A stretch of DNA of 64,000 nucleotides from Spirometra erinaceieuropaei (Eukaryota > Platyhelminthes > Cestoda > Diphyllobothriidea > Diphyllobothriidae), in the NCBI GenBank assembly GCA_902702965.1, contig CACRXP010001011.1, positions 126,948 through 190,947 of the forward strand, given 5' to 3'. This document shows, piece after piece, positions 23,111 to 33,440 of this stretch. Under the pieces are notes generated by a model. The model was given only the letters and a program-made list of their open reading frames with translations. It did not search any database and was not told the DNA's origin. Each line of letters starts with the position of its first letter. Positions within the stretch are counted from its first letter, which is position 1. A program made the translations under genes and the position numbers.

Positions 23111-24649
23111 GACATCAACATGGGGGAAAATGTCTTGGCCACGTTTAGAACAGATGCCTGGAAGATTGAGAGTTGCTTAAGGGACGTAGGCCAAAAAAAA
23201 GTCACAAGATAAACGGCCAAACTATTCGAGGATGTAAAAATTAAATATTTCATGGTCAGCTGCCTAAGCACACGTAAATAATAAGTATTTTTGCAAATCG
23301 GGTCTGGAAAACCTAATGCAAAATTAAATATGCTTGCCCGTACGTAGTTAATGGATTAGACCTGAAATGATTTTACTACATTAGCCGCAAATCTGGAATT
23401 TAGACGTAGACATTGAAAAAATAAGGTATACATTTTAATCATCCCTTGTTTATTTTAACGTCAACATTTAAGGACCGGTAAGTTGTCCTATTCCTCTGCT
23501 CTAGTACAACAGTACAATCAAGCCAAAATTGGATTTGTTGGAGTCGCCACTGCACACGTCAAATGCTTGCCAGAACATTTAACCACAAAACATTATGCCT
23601 CGAAAGTCAAACAGAGAAATCATGATTAATATTGGCGTTCGTTTCGTCTGTCCCCTTTTCTACTTATTCTATATGAATACTCACATCTTTGGAACCTGCA
23701 ATTGCTTGCCCAGATATGTCGCTTGATTCTATTTTAAAGTGCGGAACTTGGGCCTCATCTAAGGCAAACCAAAATGAAAGAAAGGCCGAATTATCTGCCT
23801 TAGTTATCTGCCGCACGGATCTTATTTAAATACCGCAGCGCCAAATTGGCTTGATTAATGTATGTTCGTGGACGCCATCATCAGGTTTTGTGTCACCTAC
23901 TAAACAGTCAATGTGCCAGGTATTAGGCATCTGTGCGTTGGTTGAGGTACGACTGTTTATGTCGGATGACGTATTTCTTTGGCTTCGGGTTGGGCTTCTT
24001 TAGAAACTGACATTCCTTGAGGGATGCTTTAACTGTGGACTGACTGCGGTCCGCCATTCAATAGTTCACAGTGCAGTTAGTAGTTAGCTCAACATGTTTG
24101 CTCATTTCGCTTCAGGGCATATTCAATGCACTTGTTATTGTTAAGCAGGGTGAGAGCTATAATAATAAGCGAAAGGCTCTTACTTATTAATCTGTCATAT
24201 GGTCAGAATGTTTGTATTGCTCCGCGTTGACCGATGTCTCACGCAAGGTCGAATGCAATATAAATCATGACGTGTAAATCACAGGAAGTTAAACGTGCTT
24301 TCAGACTACCAGCAAATGTTGGTAGTGCACCAGAATAATTATTTTAGAGTTATGAGATTTGGAGGCCCTACACGAATCGATCGTCCGAGACTGAAGCATC
24401 AACAGAACATCTAACAGTCTTGGGGTGCATTAGTCAAAAAGATTAATTGCATAGTTTTGAAGGTGGATGCATAGTGATATGTACGTCAGCAATACATGAT
24501 TGTAAGATCTGGATATGCATTTGAAGAGACAGATTTGCCAGATGCGATACACTACCTAGTCTGCGCATTTTAAACCTAAATTATTGTAAACAATGTATTG
24601 TCGAAGTCAGGTCCTTAATTGTATTTAAAGTTGGCTGCGCGTCCAATAA

Positions 24650-24960
24650 TCCATTTCAGGCTGACGTTCAGCGTCTCTTGACATCATTTAGTTACCCTCC
24701 TGAGAAAGAGAATTCTGGCAAAATCGGCGTCGATTTTGCGTGACACTCTGCTTCGGTTTTGCATAATTATCCAGTTTCACATGACGGTATCCTACTTACT
24801 TTCCTCAGCAATCTCCTGGTTTACCGCAGGAGCATTTGTTTACGAGAATGCATTCAACGGAGAATGTTTTCAAATAAGACCGCGTTTCAATGAAACCTGT
24901 ATTCTTCTACATGCTATGACTATTAGAATTTCTAAATTCATAAAAGCACGATAGACTTGC
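24650..24960 (+). other. Relic exon-like segment shared with 55790-56040
   Basis: Aligns with 55822-56028, where a 68-codon frame includes ENSGYIDIDFPRHF and SHDGMIYPSYF. Here the same region reads ENSGKIGVDFA and is then broken by stops. It was perhaps once coding; no family is recognised. Confidence 0.25.
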
Positions 24961-25148
24961 AGGCGTGTTTTCAAAGAAACAGGGTAAGTAGGCCGTGCTG
25001 ACAGGGAAGTCAGTCGGCTGAGGTCAGGCAATTTAAAAAACGAATCCTGCATACCACAAAAAGTGTCTTAATTAAGATGACACCATACTGTGCTTTGAAT
25101 AAGATATCCGACTATTGTTTATCGTAAGTTTCAAGTTTAATATTGCAA

Positions 25149-26100
25149 TCAGCAGTAACGTGATCGCATTTTTTCATTCATACGCAGATTATTGCAGAAT
25201 ATTTCATCGTCGGGAAGGAACTGAAAGACAAGCCGTTGCAAATAAAACTCTTTGTCATTTAAAAGTATCAGTCGGTATGTCCTGACTATTAAACAAACCG
25301 CAAATTCACAAACACACAGGCATAATCTGTCGAAACTTTTGCAAATAACAAGGTAAAGAGATGTGCTGACAGAGAATGCAGGTAGTTTAGGCCCAGCCAT
25401 CTGACCTTTAAAGTCTGATGGCCATAATAATTGTCCAAATATTGACTAAAAGATAGCAGGCTTTAAAATGCATACAAAAGTAGGTTATGCGGCAGTAAAA
25501 TTAGTTCAATACTACTTTCCTTGTCGTTAAAATTGCGTTTTAACTATCAAAACAATCACCATTCCTTCAAAAACCTGTGGTTATTCAGCAGCCACAAATG
25601 AATTGTCAAAGATTGTTTAGTGGAAAGAGGGCTGCAAACTTACACTGCAGAATATTGCAGAATATTTCATCGTCGAGAATGTACTGAAAGAAAGGTCGTT
25701 GCAAATAAAACTCTTTGTCATTTGAAAGTATTAATCGGCATTTCCAGACTACTAAAAAACTGCAAATTCACAAAGACACAGATAAACCTGTTGACACCTT
25801 TGCACATAAAAAAGGGAAGAGCTCGTGTTGACAGAGAACTCAGGTAGTTTAAGCCAAGCGATCTGACCTTCAAAATCTGCCGGCCAAAATAATTGTCTAA
25901 ACTTTGACGACAAGAAAGCAGGCCTAATATGTGAATTTAAAACAGGTTACGCGACAGTAAAGTGGTTCGATGTTACTTTACTTATCGTTAAAAAATTGCG
26001 TATTAACTGTATAAACTATCACCAATGCTTCAAAAACATGTGGTTACTTAGTAGACACAAATAAATTGTCAAAGATTGCATAGTTAAAAGACGGCTGCAA
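25149..26100 (+). repeat. About 470-bp tandem duplication with exon-like frames
   Basis: About 25149-25640 and 25650-26100 are diverged tandem copies. Each contains a frame beginning after a CGCAG or CTGCAG acceptor-like site: YADYCRIFHRREGTER (broken by a stop after about 30 codons) and AEYCRIFHRRECTERK (open to 25847). The third copy at 56345-56515 (EYCRIRYRREYNERI, ending LLTPLQITR) is also open. Three related frames in one repeated block suggest relic exons. No family is recognised. Confidence 0.4.
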
Positions 26101-26249
26101 CACAGAAAATACGCACTTATTTTACTGCAGGGTAGTAATTAAATAATTAACCAGAGGGTTGTTCAAATCTGTTAATAACTCATTACTAAAAAGACGGGGA
26201 ATGCTGGTTTGACGGGTTTGGCCTATTGGTCGACATCAGTGAGACGACA

Positions 26250-26402
26250 CAACCCGGAGGCCTGCGACACTCGGGACTTGGACCCGCAACCTGTTGGCTA
26301 TAGGCCAAATGCTCTAAAACATTGAGCCGCATGCTCGTTGGTCAGGACGTTGAACTAATAACCATCTGGTTGCAGTTTCGAACATCAAAGGTTGCATAGA
26401 AA
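26250..26402. repeat. Two tRNA-like SINE heads, head to head
   Basis: On the minus strand GGCTCAATGTTTTAGAGC and GCGGGTCCAAGTCCCGAG form A-box- and B-box-like parts of a tRNA-like unit (about 26330 to 26260). On the plus strand GCTCGTTGGTCAGGACG and GCAGTTTCGAACATC form a second (about 26333-26402). The two units diverge from one point near 26331. Both are degenerate. Confidence 0.5.
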
Positions 26403-26785
26403 ACATGCGATTGCCTGTTGGCTGGCCGATGACCACTAGCACGCAAAAAACGGCCGTTCCATGCTTTCGTGCTGCATTTCATCGGTCGCTGCGTTTGCTT
26501 CTTAGACCACTTTTTTCTCTGTTACGGGCACCATCTTTCTGTCGTGAATGTGTATGCGAATTTACGCATGAATTTTAGATTGTACTATGATCTGTCGTGT
26601 AGAATGCCTTCGTCAGATAGAGGAAGGAAATATAAAGTGCTTTAGGCGTTTCCTGACATCTCGCCTGCATGAGTGAAGAGTCAAATAGGATACTACAGGA
26701 TTCGGCTCAGAACTACAGAATCTGAGATTTCAGGAGTCTTTGCAGATTTCAACTAATTAACTTTATCACAAAAACAAAAAAAATC
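26403..26785. other. Intergenic, nothing recognised
   Basis: No exon, RNA gene or repeat partner seen. The first 60 bases may be the body of the plus-strand SINE headed at 26333. Confidence 0.35.
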
Positions 26786-26789
26786 AACA

Positions 26790-27140
26790 ACGCAGGGGCA
26801 TTCAAATTCACGACAGTAAGGGAAAGGCTGTAGTACAGCCAACGCTCTAATCATTTAAGTCATACGGCCCTGGCGCACAACGCAAGTTTCACAAAATTTA
26901 GGTCAACTTACACGCCCAACCTACTGCAATGTCTGGGATCCACCACATTTGATACAGAAAGTTGACCGCCCAGACAGGATTCCCTAAGCAATTTACCTTA
27001 ATCCGCCAGATGATTACCAGGTTCAAGTAATGAAGAGGCGTATTGACCGATTTCAAATAATTTTCTTTGACCGTTGTTTTCGTGGGTTCGAATCCTATCG
27101 AGATGCCGAGTTTTTCGCAGCTGGGTAGGTGTGAAAGGAG
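26790..27140 (-). repeat. Second SINE family (decayed), plus tRNA-like B box
   Basis: Near 26800-26870 the minus strand holds a tRNA-like head (ATGATTAGAGCGTTGGC, then GTGAATTTGAATGCC). The neighbouring sequence with CCCAACCTACTGCAA and CAGGATTCCCTAAGCAATTTA resembles 39830-39930, next to another such head at 39715-39795. A separate perfect B box, GGGTTCGAATCC, lies on the plus strand at 27084-27095. Confidence 0.5.
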
Positions 27141-27483
27141 CAATTGCAGACTGATGTTCTCGCTCTACCAAGCATCACACAGCGAACCGACTAAGAATTT
27201 CAAATTATCCCGCCAGTTCACATTGCACCGTAATATTTTGAAATTGTTTTGAGTGATGAAAATGCGTTCAGTCGTTGACTTCACTTACGAATTCTATTTC
27301 CAGGCCCGAACAACTATCAATGCTGGTCAGTTTTCTGGTGCGGGAAGTGGACGCATACGATAAAACTGACTGATGCCTGTGGTCTCATGAACCAGTGGGC
27401 ATTGACACCTATAAGACTTTCGATTGATTTAACATAAAACGGTTTACAAAGGTATTTGAACGGTTGTATGTATGTATATATAT
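27141..27483. other. Intergenic, nothing recognised
   Basis: Likely 3' part of the SINE headed near 27084, then unique sequence ending in a (TA)n-like tract near 27473-27486. Confidence 0.3.
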
Positions 27484-27793
27484 ATGACAGTGGACGCTCG
27501 CCGATCATGTTACGGAACATGCTCGTTCCGTTGTGCCTTGGGGCTCATACTTAAACCCTCGCAGGCAGTTGCACAGCGACTAGTAGTAGACAGGTTAGGT
27601 GATACCGACAAAGACAAGGGAGACCGGAATGGCCATTTCTGGCTTATTAGCCGTCATCAGCCAGTCATACCCAACCCCAAGTGTGGATCACTTGAGATTC
27701 GAACCCGGGATCTTTGGTCATGGAGTTTGACGCTCTACCATTGAGCCACGAGCCCGTTGTCCTGTCGGTTGTGATCGGGAATATCAATTTTGA
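27484..27793 (-). mobile_element. Hammerhead-bearing tRNA-SINE, array unit U1
   Basis: On the minus strand the unit runs tRNA-like head, hammerhead-like motif, then leader. The head has GGGCTCGTGGCTCAATGG (A box) and CCCGGGTTCGAATC (B box); the tail has CTTTGTCGGTATC; the leader has the complement of GCTCGCCGATCATG. The next unit follows directly in the same orientation with about 310-bp periodicity. The well-kept A and B boxes would allow Pol III transcription. Confidence 0.8.
27622..27666 (-). ncRNA. Hammerhead-ribozyme-like motif, unit U1
   Basis: Minus strand: GACTGG, CTGATGA, a stem-loop GGCT-AATA-AGCC flanked by a C/A mismatch next to the core, GAAA, the palindromic ATGGCCAT as a minimal stem III, T at the cleavage position, then CCGGTC pairing with GACTGG (one G-U). 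Outside this, GGG and CCC could extend stem I across a small internal loop. Predicted cleavage lies between 27628 and 27627. The C/A pair at the base of stem II is the main weakness. Confidence 0.6.
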
Positions 27794-28104
27794 CAGATGG
27801 GCGCTCACCGATCAGGTTAGAGAACGTGCTCGTTCTCTTGTGCCTCGGGGCTCATACTCAAACCCTCGCAAGCAGTCGCACAACGACTAGTGATATATGT
27901 TGATAAGGTGATACCGACAAAGTCAAGGGAGACTGGAAAGGCCATTTCTGGCTTATTAGCCGTCATCAGCCAGTCATACCCAACCCCAAGTGTGGATCAC
28001 TTGAGATTCGAACCCGGGATCTTTGGTCATGCAGTTTGAGGCTCCACCATTGAGCCAAGGGCCCGTTGTCCTGTCGATTGTGATCGAGAATATCAATTAT
28101 GAGA
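27794..28104 (-). mobile_element. Hammerhead-bearing tRNA-SINE, array unit U2
   Basis: Direct tandem repeat of U1 with the same order of head (GGGTTCGAATCTCAAG region), hammerhead-like motif and leader (GCGCTCACCGATCAGG on the plus strand). Small differences from U1 (GGGCCCTTGGCTCAATGG in the head) show the two have diverged a little since duplication. Confidence 0.8.
27931..27975 (-). ncRNA. Hammerhead-ribozyme-like motif, unit U2
   Basis: Same as U1 with CCAGTC restoring full complementarity to GACTGG. The stem III side reads ATGGCCTTT, which weakens stem III. The equivalent cleavage point lies between 27937 and 27936, 309 bp from that of U1, so cleavage at both sites would release a 309-nt monomer. 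Confidence 0.58.
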
Positions 28105-28385
28105 GATGGGCGCTCTCTGATCAGGTTAGAGAACGTCAAACTCCATGAACGAAGATCCCGGGTTCGAATCTCAAGTGATCCACACTTGAGTTTGGGTATG
28201 ACTGGCTGATGACGACTAATAAGCCAGAAATGGCCATTCCGGTCTCCCTTGTCTTTGTCGGTACCACACAATTTACATCATTCTACTAGTCGCTGTGCGA
28301 CTGCCTGCGAGGGTTATAGTATGAGCCCCAAGGCACAACGGAACGAGCATGCTCCGTAACCTAATCGGTGAGCGCCCACTATCAT
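28105..28385 (+). mobile_element. Inverted third SINE unit U3 with junction at about 28135
   Basis: A truncated leader in the U1/U2 orientation (28105-28135) is joined at about 28135 to a plus-strand unit that starts inside the tRNA-like head (TCAAACTCCATGA). It continues through B box CCCGGGTTCGAATC, the hammerhead-like motif and tail GTCTTTGTCGGTA, then the complementary leader to 28385. U3 with U1 makes a long inverted repeat (27484-27720 against 28145-28385). Confidence 0.75.
28200..28244 (+). ncRNA. Hammerhead-ribozyme-like motif, unit U3
   Basis: GACTGG (28200-28205), CTGATGA (28206-28212), stem II GACT-AATA-AGCC with one mispair, GAAA (28227-28230), TGGCCATT, then CCGGTC (28239-28244). 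The catalytic core is intact and stem II is a little weaker than in U1. Confidence 0.55.
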
Positions 28386-29088
28386 AACCATGATTTATTG
28401 TTTTCTTGCGATGTCCAGAAATCATGTTTTCTGACTGGAACAAAACGCAAAGCTGTAAAACGCTGGGATGATTCGGTTGTCCAAGATTGACTACCTTGTC
28501 CCCGATAAATAACGTACTTGGCAAATCTTTAAACTAGGAAACAAACAATAGTAACAATGTTGTTGGACATTGATTTATTAAGTGAGAACCGATCTTCGAA
28601 ACCCTGCGCGCGTGGTATGAATTTTGAGTTGCAAGAAGGAAGTTTTTCAATCGAGTCTCTTCACTGAAAACGACTGTATTTCATCTAAAAGTGGATTGTA
28701 AAACGCCTTTCTGACAGCGATCCTCCAGCCAGCTCCATCGATACTCTTATCGTCCGATCAGAACAAACTTCAGCGAAAACGGTCTTTCTGTCGGAAATCT
28801 CGGCTTGTCTACAGGGCCTTCCCATCCAATATACCGTCTCCGACTGCTCACCGAAGTAAGGAGCAACATCTACGAAAAGGCTGAGTCGATATTTCTACAT
28901 TGCTTGATGTGCTGCTTAAATTCAGACAACTCGAGTTGTCTCTCTTTAAAACAGATTTACCTGAAAAAAGCGTTCTCTGGAAATTGTCGGCGTGCCCAGC
29001 ATAAGCATAGGCACTGTCCACAGTTGTGCCTTAGGAAATAGCTTGTTATTCCTGCAGTTTTTTCCGTTTTGCATAAGTCCACTACATA

Positions 29089-30210
29089 ATGAAGAATTGC
29101 GCAGCCACCCAAAATAGTGTGCTGCAAGACGGAATTAATCCACCGACCGTCAACATTTCAGTCGCGCACGCTAACCCCTCGGCTACCGCAGCCCCGCGGC
29201 GAGCGATTCCGCAAAGTTTACTTGATAGTAAATGCGTGCCGCATACCGATCGATATTGCAGTGGATGCCAGATATTGGCCAAAAAAATCAACCGTCTTGA
29301 GAAAGGGATGGAAATGATGAAAACTCTTCTGCAATGTTAACTAGACACACCTAACGATGCGAATGTACCTGTTGGACGAATAACTAGAAGAAGGACCAAA
29401 GGACGTCGCACAAAAGACACGCCACCAACATCCTCTGCAGCCGTCACGGCAGACCCAGCACAAACACATAAAATACAAGACGACAACAACTAGCGAAGCA
29501 ACGATAAAAAACCAGAAAAAAAGAAATCTTGCAGCAAAACTGTCAAAGGACAAGGACAGCAGATTCTGAGGAGTGCCACCGAAGAACCGAAAACAGGGAC
29601 GTCGGCGTCCGTGTCGCCCATCACGGACTCCAGACTTTGATGAAAATGCAAACAAAGCAGAGACGAATGAGGATCTCAATCAACTGCAGCTTATATCCTC
29701 GTTAGATCATGGCAACCGCATATTGCCTTTGTCGAGCACGAAACCACTGTGTTCTCGAGAGTGTCGCCGGTGAGAGGGCAATGTCTGATTATTCAGGGAC
29801 TTCCCGAATCCACAGCTAGTGCCTCCAAAGAGCGGGTCTCGGAAGACCTGCAACTCTTCCAATGCCTACTCAACGAACTTCTGCGCCCCAATGAGGAAGT
29901 TTCGGTTCTCAAGGACTTAAGGCTTGGAAAACGCTCAATGGACACATCAGAGCATTCAAGTCCCCGACCACTCAAGATTGTGTTAGCCAATCAAGAACAA
30001 GTAGGACTTATTCTCTCACGACGATTCCGAATCAAAGACACTAACAGCGGAGTTTTTTTTCAGCCGGACTACACACCGTCAGAGAGAATAAAGCGTCGAT
30101 AATTAGTTCTGGAACCGAGAACAAGGTTTCAGAATGGCGAGACGGATCTCGTGATCTACAAAGCCTAGATAGTTCAGCGTCCTCCCCTAATCCGTTGGAC
30201 CGGATGAGGG
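29089..30210 (+). pseudogene. LINE ORF1 (nucleic-acid-binding protein), broken
   Basis: Begins MKNCAATQNSVLQDG. A possible zinc-binding part (C-x-P-H-T-D-R-Y-C-S-G-C, about 29236-29272) is followed by a short coiled-coil-like KKINRLEKGMEMMKTLL and a stop at 29338. A basic region follows (RKQGRRRPCRP in another frame). From 29760 there is an RRM-like segment (GQCLIIQGLPEST, VLKDLRLGKRS, LKIVLANQEQVGLIL) with SRRFRIKD. Several frame breaks make it non-functional. The role in intact relatives is binding the element RNA for retrotransposition. Confidence 0.75.
29110..29215 (-). other. tRNA-like sequence antisense within LINE ORF1
   Basis: On the minus strand TAGCCGAGGGGTTAGCGTG fits a Pol III A box and GGTGGATTAATTCCGTC is a decayed B-box-like segment at tRNA spacing. 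The matching part of the second ORF1 copy (42413-42490, plus strand) also reads as tRNA-like (TGGCCCAGTGGTCTGGGATG). The N-terminal coding part of ORF1 therefore seems to be, in antisense, of tRNA origin. Confidence 0.5.
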
Positions 30211-30279
30211 CACAATAGCTTCCTTAAATGGGATCTCAAGCGGCACCATAATCAAACGCCCCAAAGCAGTGAGATCAAC

Positions 30280-33057
30280 ATTTTTTTACACCAACGGGCA
30301 GAGTATATTGCCCAAGTTAGAAGAAGTAAAGATCCACATCTGTGACCTTTCCCCTGTCGTTGTGTCTTTGACAGAAACCTGACTGTCTGAAAACGTGGAT
30401 GACCGCGAATTAATGCCACCAGGATTTCAGTTGTTTCGAAGGGACAGGGGAGAGCCTCAAGGAGGAGGAGTCGTCACGTACGTAAAACACGGCCTGCTTG
30501 TGTCAGATAAAACAGAACAATTTGCATGCAGCATCGAGACTGTCTGGCTCAACTTAAGGGCACCAGGATCACATAGTCTTGAAGTTCTGACCGTCTATCT
30601 ACCACCGAGGAGTGGTCCCGAGGCTCACGCTCGTCTTTTAGAGGAGCTAGGGCGATTTGCTCTCCGGTCTGACGTCCTAATAATGGACGACTTCAATGCA
30701 CCGCTCATTGATTGGAGTTCACTATACGCGCGCGGCCCAGAACTAGCTTTCGACCGACGCTTCTTGGACATGGCACTTAGGTCATTTCTCACACAGCACG
30801 TCCTATTTACCACGAGGGTCCGTGAGGGGCAGCAGTCAAACTGCTTGGACCTGGTGCTCACATAAACGATGGACAGCATAGATGAGGTACAATGTCTGCC
30901 TCGCGTAAGTCGAAGCGATCACGTCGTACTCCAATGGGACTATTCAATCTTTTCCGTGCCTGAACGGCCCATCAAATTTAGAAGAAATATTTGGCGTGGG
31001 GACTTCGATCAAATAAAGGCCGTAATCGACAATATGGACTGGGAATCAGCGTTTTCTGGAAATATAGCGCAGGATTGGAAATGGTTCAGTGAATTATTGC
31101 ATGTTCTCCTAACAAACCACTGCCCGGTTTCACGGAAGGGGCTAAACAATCGACCCCGGTGGCTGACCCAGGAGTTAAAAAAGAAAATAAAAAAAAGCGG
31201 AGATTGTGGCAGAAATCTCTTACTGATGGGACTCCTGTATACATAAACGCATACAAAACACAAAGGAACTTAGTCAAGCGACTTACCCTCAGGACACGGC
31301 AAAACTTTGAAAAAGACGTATTGAATCGTGTTATGGAAAATCGAAAATTATTCTACAGCTACATAAGAAGCAGCACACGAAATAGACATGCACCCCCCCT
31401 TCTGAAGGGAAGCGAAGACGTCGAGATTAGTGAGGATGCAGAAAAAGCTGAGCACTTTTCACAATTTTTCAAATCCATCTGTACTAGTGAAAGTGCATTT
31501 ACTTCTCCCGACTACGACTTCGATGAGGGTCCAAAAATTGAGTCTGTATCTTTTGATGAAGCGACGGTTCGCAAAGAGCTAATGACGCTAAATGAGTCGA
31601 AATCACCAGGTCCAGACGATATACCGCCTGAGTTACTGAAGGAGCTCGCTGCCGAACTAGCCAAACCATTGTCCATGCTTTTCCAAGCCTCGTTCGAAGC
31701 CAGCTGCTTGCCCGCCGACTGGAAATCTGCGCGGATCACACCAGTGCATAAAGGAGGCTGCAAGGCCTCTGCGAACAGTTACAGGCCAATTAACCTCACC
31801 TCCATCTGCTGCAAACTCATGTAGAAAATAATCAAGTGAGAGCTAATGCGCTTCCTACAGCAGCATGATTTATTATCTGATGCGCAGCATGGGTTTCGTA
31901 GTGGCAGGTCTTGCGTGACTAACTTGCTTAACAATTTGGAACGTTGGACTCGGTCAGTTGGTGAAGGCAATGCGCTGCATGTAGTCTATATCGACTTTAA
32001 AAAGGCATCTTTATAGTGTCCCACACCAGGGACTCCTGCACAAACTAAGCCGAACAGGCGTTAGGGGTAACCTCGTAAAATGGATTCTAAGCTGCCTATT
32101 AAACCGTTGTCATACTGTCCATGTCGGTGGCCAGCAGTCGACGGAGGTTGCCGTTGAAAGCGGTGTTCCCCAAGGCTCAGTTCTTGGCCCTACTTTGTTA
32201 TTTACGTCAACGATTACGTGAGTGAACTGGATTGTGGTGTCGCCATGTTTGCGGATGACATTAAACTATGGAGCGTCATTCGAACTGCAGATGACGAAGA
32301 GCATTTGCAGGCGAACCTAAACCGACTCCAACAGAGGTCAAAGGACTGGCTTCTGCCGTTCAATGAGAGAAAATGCAATATTCTACGAGTCGGCAGAGCT
32401 CGCTCTCCGAACCATATGGCCTACTACCTAAATGGCATACAACTGCAAGAAGTGGACTCGCAGAAGAACTTGGGAGTATGGATTACGACGTCGCTCAAAC
32501 CCTCGCTCCACTTCACGAAGATAGCAAAGTCTGCAATGTCAGTCCTCTACCTTGTCAAGCGGGCTTTCTCCGCCTTTGATGAAGACTGCTTCGCTAAAGT
32601 CTTTCGAACGTTTGTGCGCCCGCAACTAGAATTTGCTATCCAAGCTTGGTGACACTGGACCGCGAAGGACCGCAGCATCCTTGAAAGGGTTCAAAGGCGT
32701 GCAACGAACCTTGTGGCATGACAGGGTTCATTAACATATGCAACGCGGTTAGCTTACCTTGATCTCTTTCCCTTGATTTACAGGCAGTTACGGGGTGACC
32801 TGATACAAGCCTTCCGTATCATACGCGGTCAGGACTTCAGTCTCGTACCGGAGGACTTCTTCGAGTTAGCAACCACCACAAATCTACGAGGCCATCCATT
32901 TAAACTACGTGTGACAGGGACCAGACTGGACACCTGAAAGTTCTTCTTCTCTAACAGAGCGCTAGAAGCCTGGAATGCCCTGTCTGTGGATGTCGTTATG
33001 TCTGATTCCGTCGAGGTGTTTAAGAGGAAACTGGATTTGTATAGCAGTGTCCACTAA
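30280..33057 (+). pseudogene. LINE ORF2: AP endonuclease plus reverse transcriptase, broken
   Basis: Endonuclease (about 30320-30930): VVSLTET, then a stop where a tryptophan codon is usual, GGGVVTYVKHGL, a DDFNAPLIDWSS segment (related elements have GDFN) and SRSDHVVLQWD. Linker, then RT (about 31590-32300): ESKSPGPDDIPPELL, YRPINLTS, SDAQHGFRSGRSC, VPQGSVLGP in another frame, and FADDIKLW carrying the catalytic DD. Thumb and tail follow (NLGVWITTSLKPSLHFTK, YRQLRGDLIQAFRI). Stops at 31822 and 31836, frameshifts near 31240, 32005 and 32200, and stops near 32650 and 32720 inactivate it. It ends at TAA 33055-33057. Confidence 0.85.
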
Positions 33058-33440
33058 ATTATCACCCGATCTCTGTAACCATGACAAATTCCGTGTTATA
33101 ATACTACTTGCCATATTTAGATACATTTTATGTTGGATGTCTTATTGTCTTTAACAGAACGCATACGCTTACTGACATGCACCTCTGCAACTTTTGTCAC
33201 CGGATATATCATTTATTTCGCTGCACTCGAAACGACCGCTCTACAACTGGTCGTACCACTAACATTCGAGACAGTTTGCTTGTTTGTACAGATCTGACGC
33301 TTTTTCGATTATTTGTTCCCTTTATGATACGTTCTCGAGTTTTTGAGATTTTGCATTTGCAGGTACACAAATAGGGCGTTCAAAGGTGAAGACCTACATT
33401 TCCCTCAACAGACTGAATTGAACTGAACTGAACAGAGCAG

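Larger units (their letters stand above)
13300..26100 (+). repeat. Segmental duplication, copy A
   Basis: About 12.8 kb that aligns in direct orientation with 45660-56640. Matching blocks by eye: 13300-15400 with 45660-47960, 16200-17860 with 47660-49740, and 19140-26100 with 49930-56640. The E2 repeat (17870-19150) and a local 1.15-kb duplication (15060-16480) are the main differences. Divergence is considerable, so the event is old. The duplicated block carries gene copies A and B. Confidence 0.85.
28640..33440 (+). mobile_element. Near-full-length CR1/Jockey-type LINE, inactive
   Basis: The order is 5' UTR (about 28640-29088), ORF1, ORF2 (endonuclease then reverse transcriptase) and a 3' UTR ending in a short (TGAAC)n-like microsatellite (ATTGAACTGAACTGAAC near 33416-33434), as is typical for CR1/Jockey-type elements. 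GC content is higher than the surroundings. The upstream limit is uncertain because no target-site duplication could be located. Confidence 0.85.

Noticed and set aside
23008..23271. Minus-strand frame with a signal-peptide-like start (MKYLIFTSSN) and a good donor
   Set aside because: In copy B the ATG is changed (ACA) and the frame is broken; copy C lacks it. The plus-strand 80-nt block explains the conservation better. Kept only as a note.
27966..28271. 101-codon frame reading GFEPTK/RIRTRD-like peptides (also 27472-27744)
   Set aside because: These are translations across SINE tRNA heads and repeat on every unit; such peptides are common artefacts of tRNA-derived repeats.
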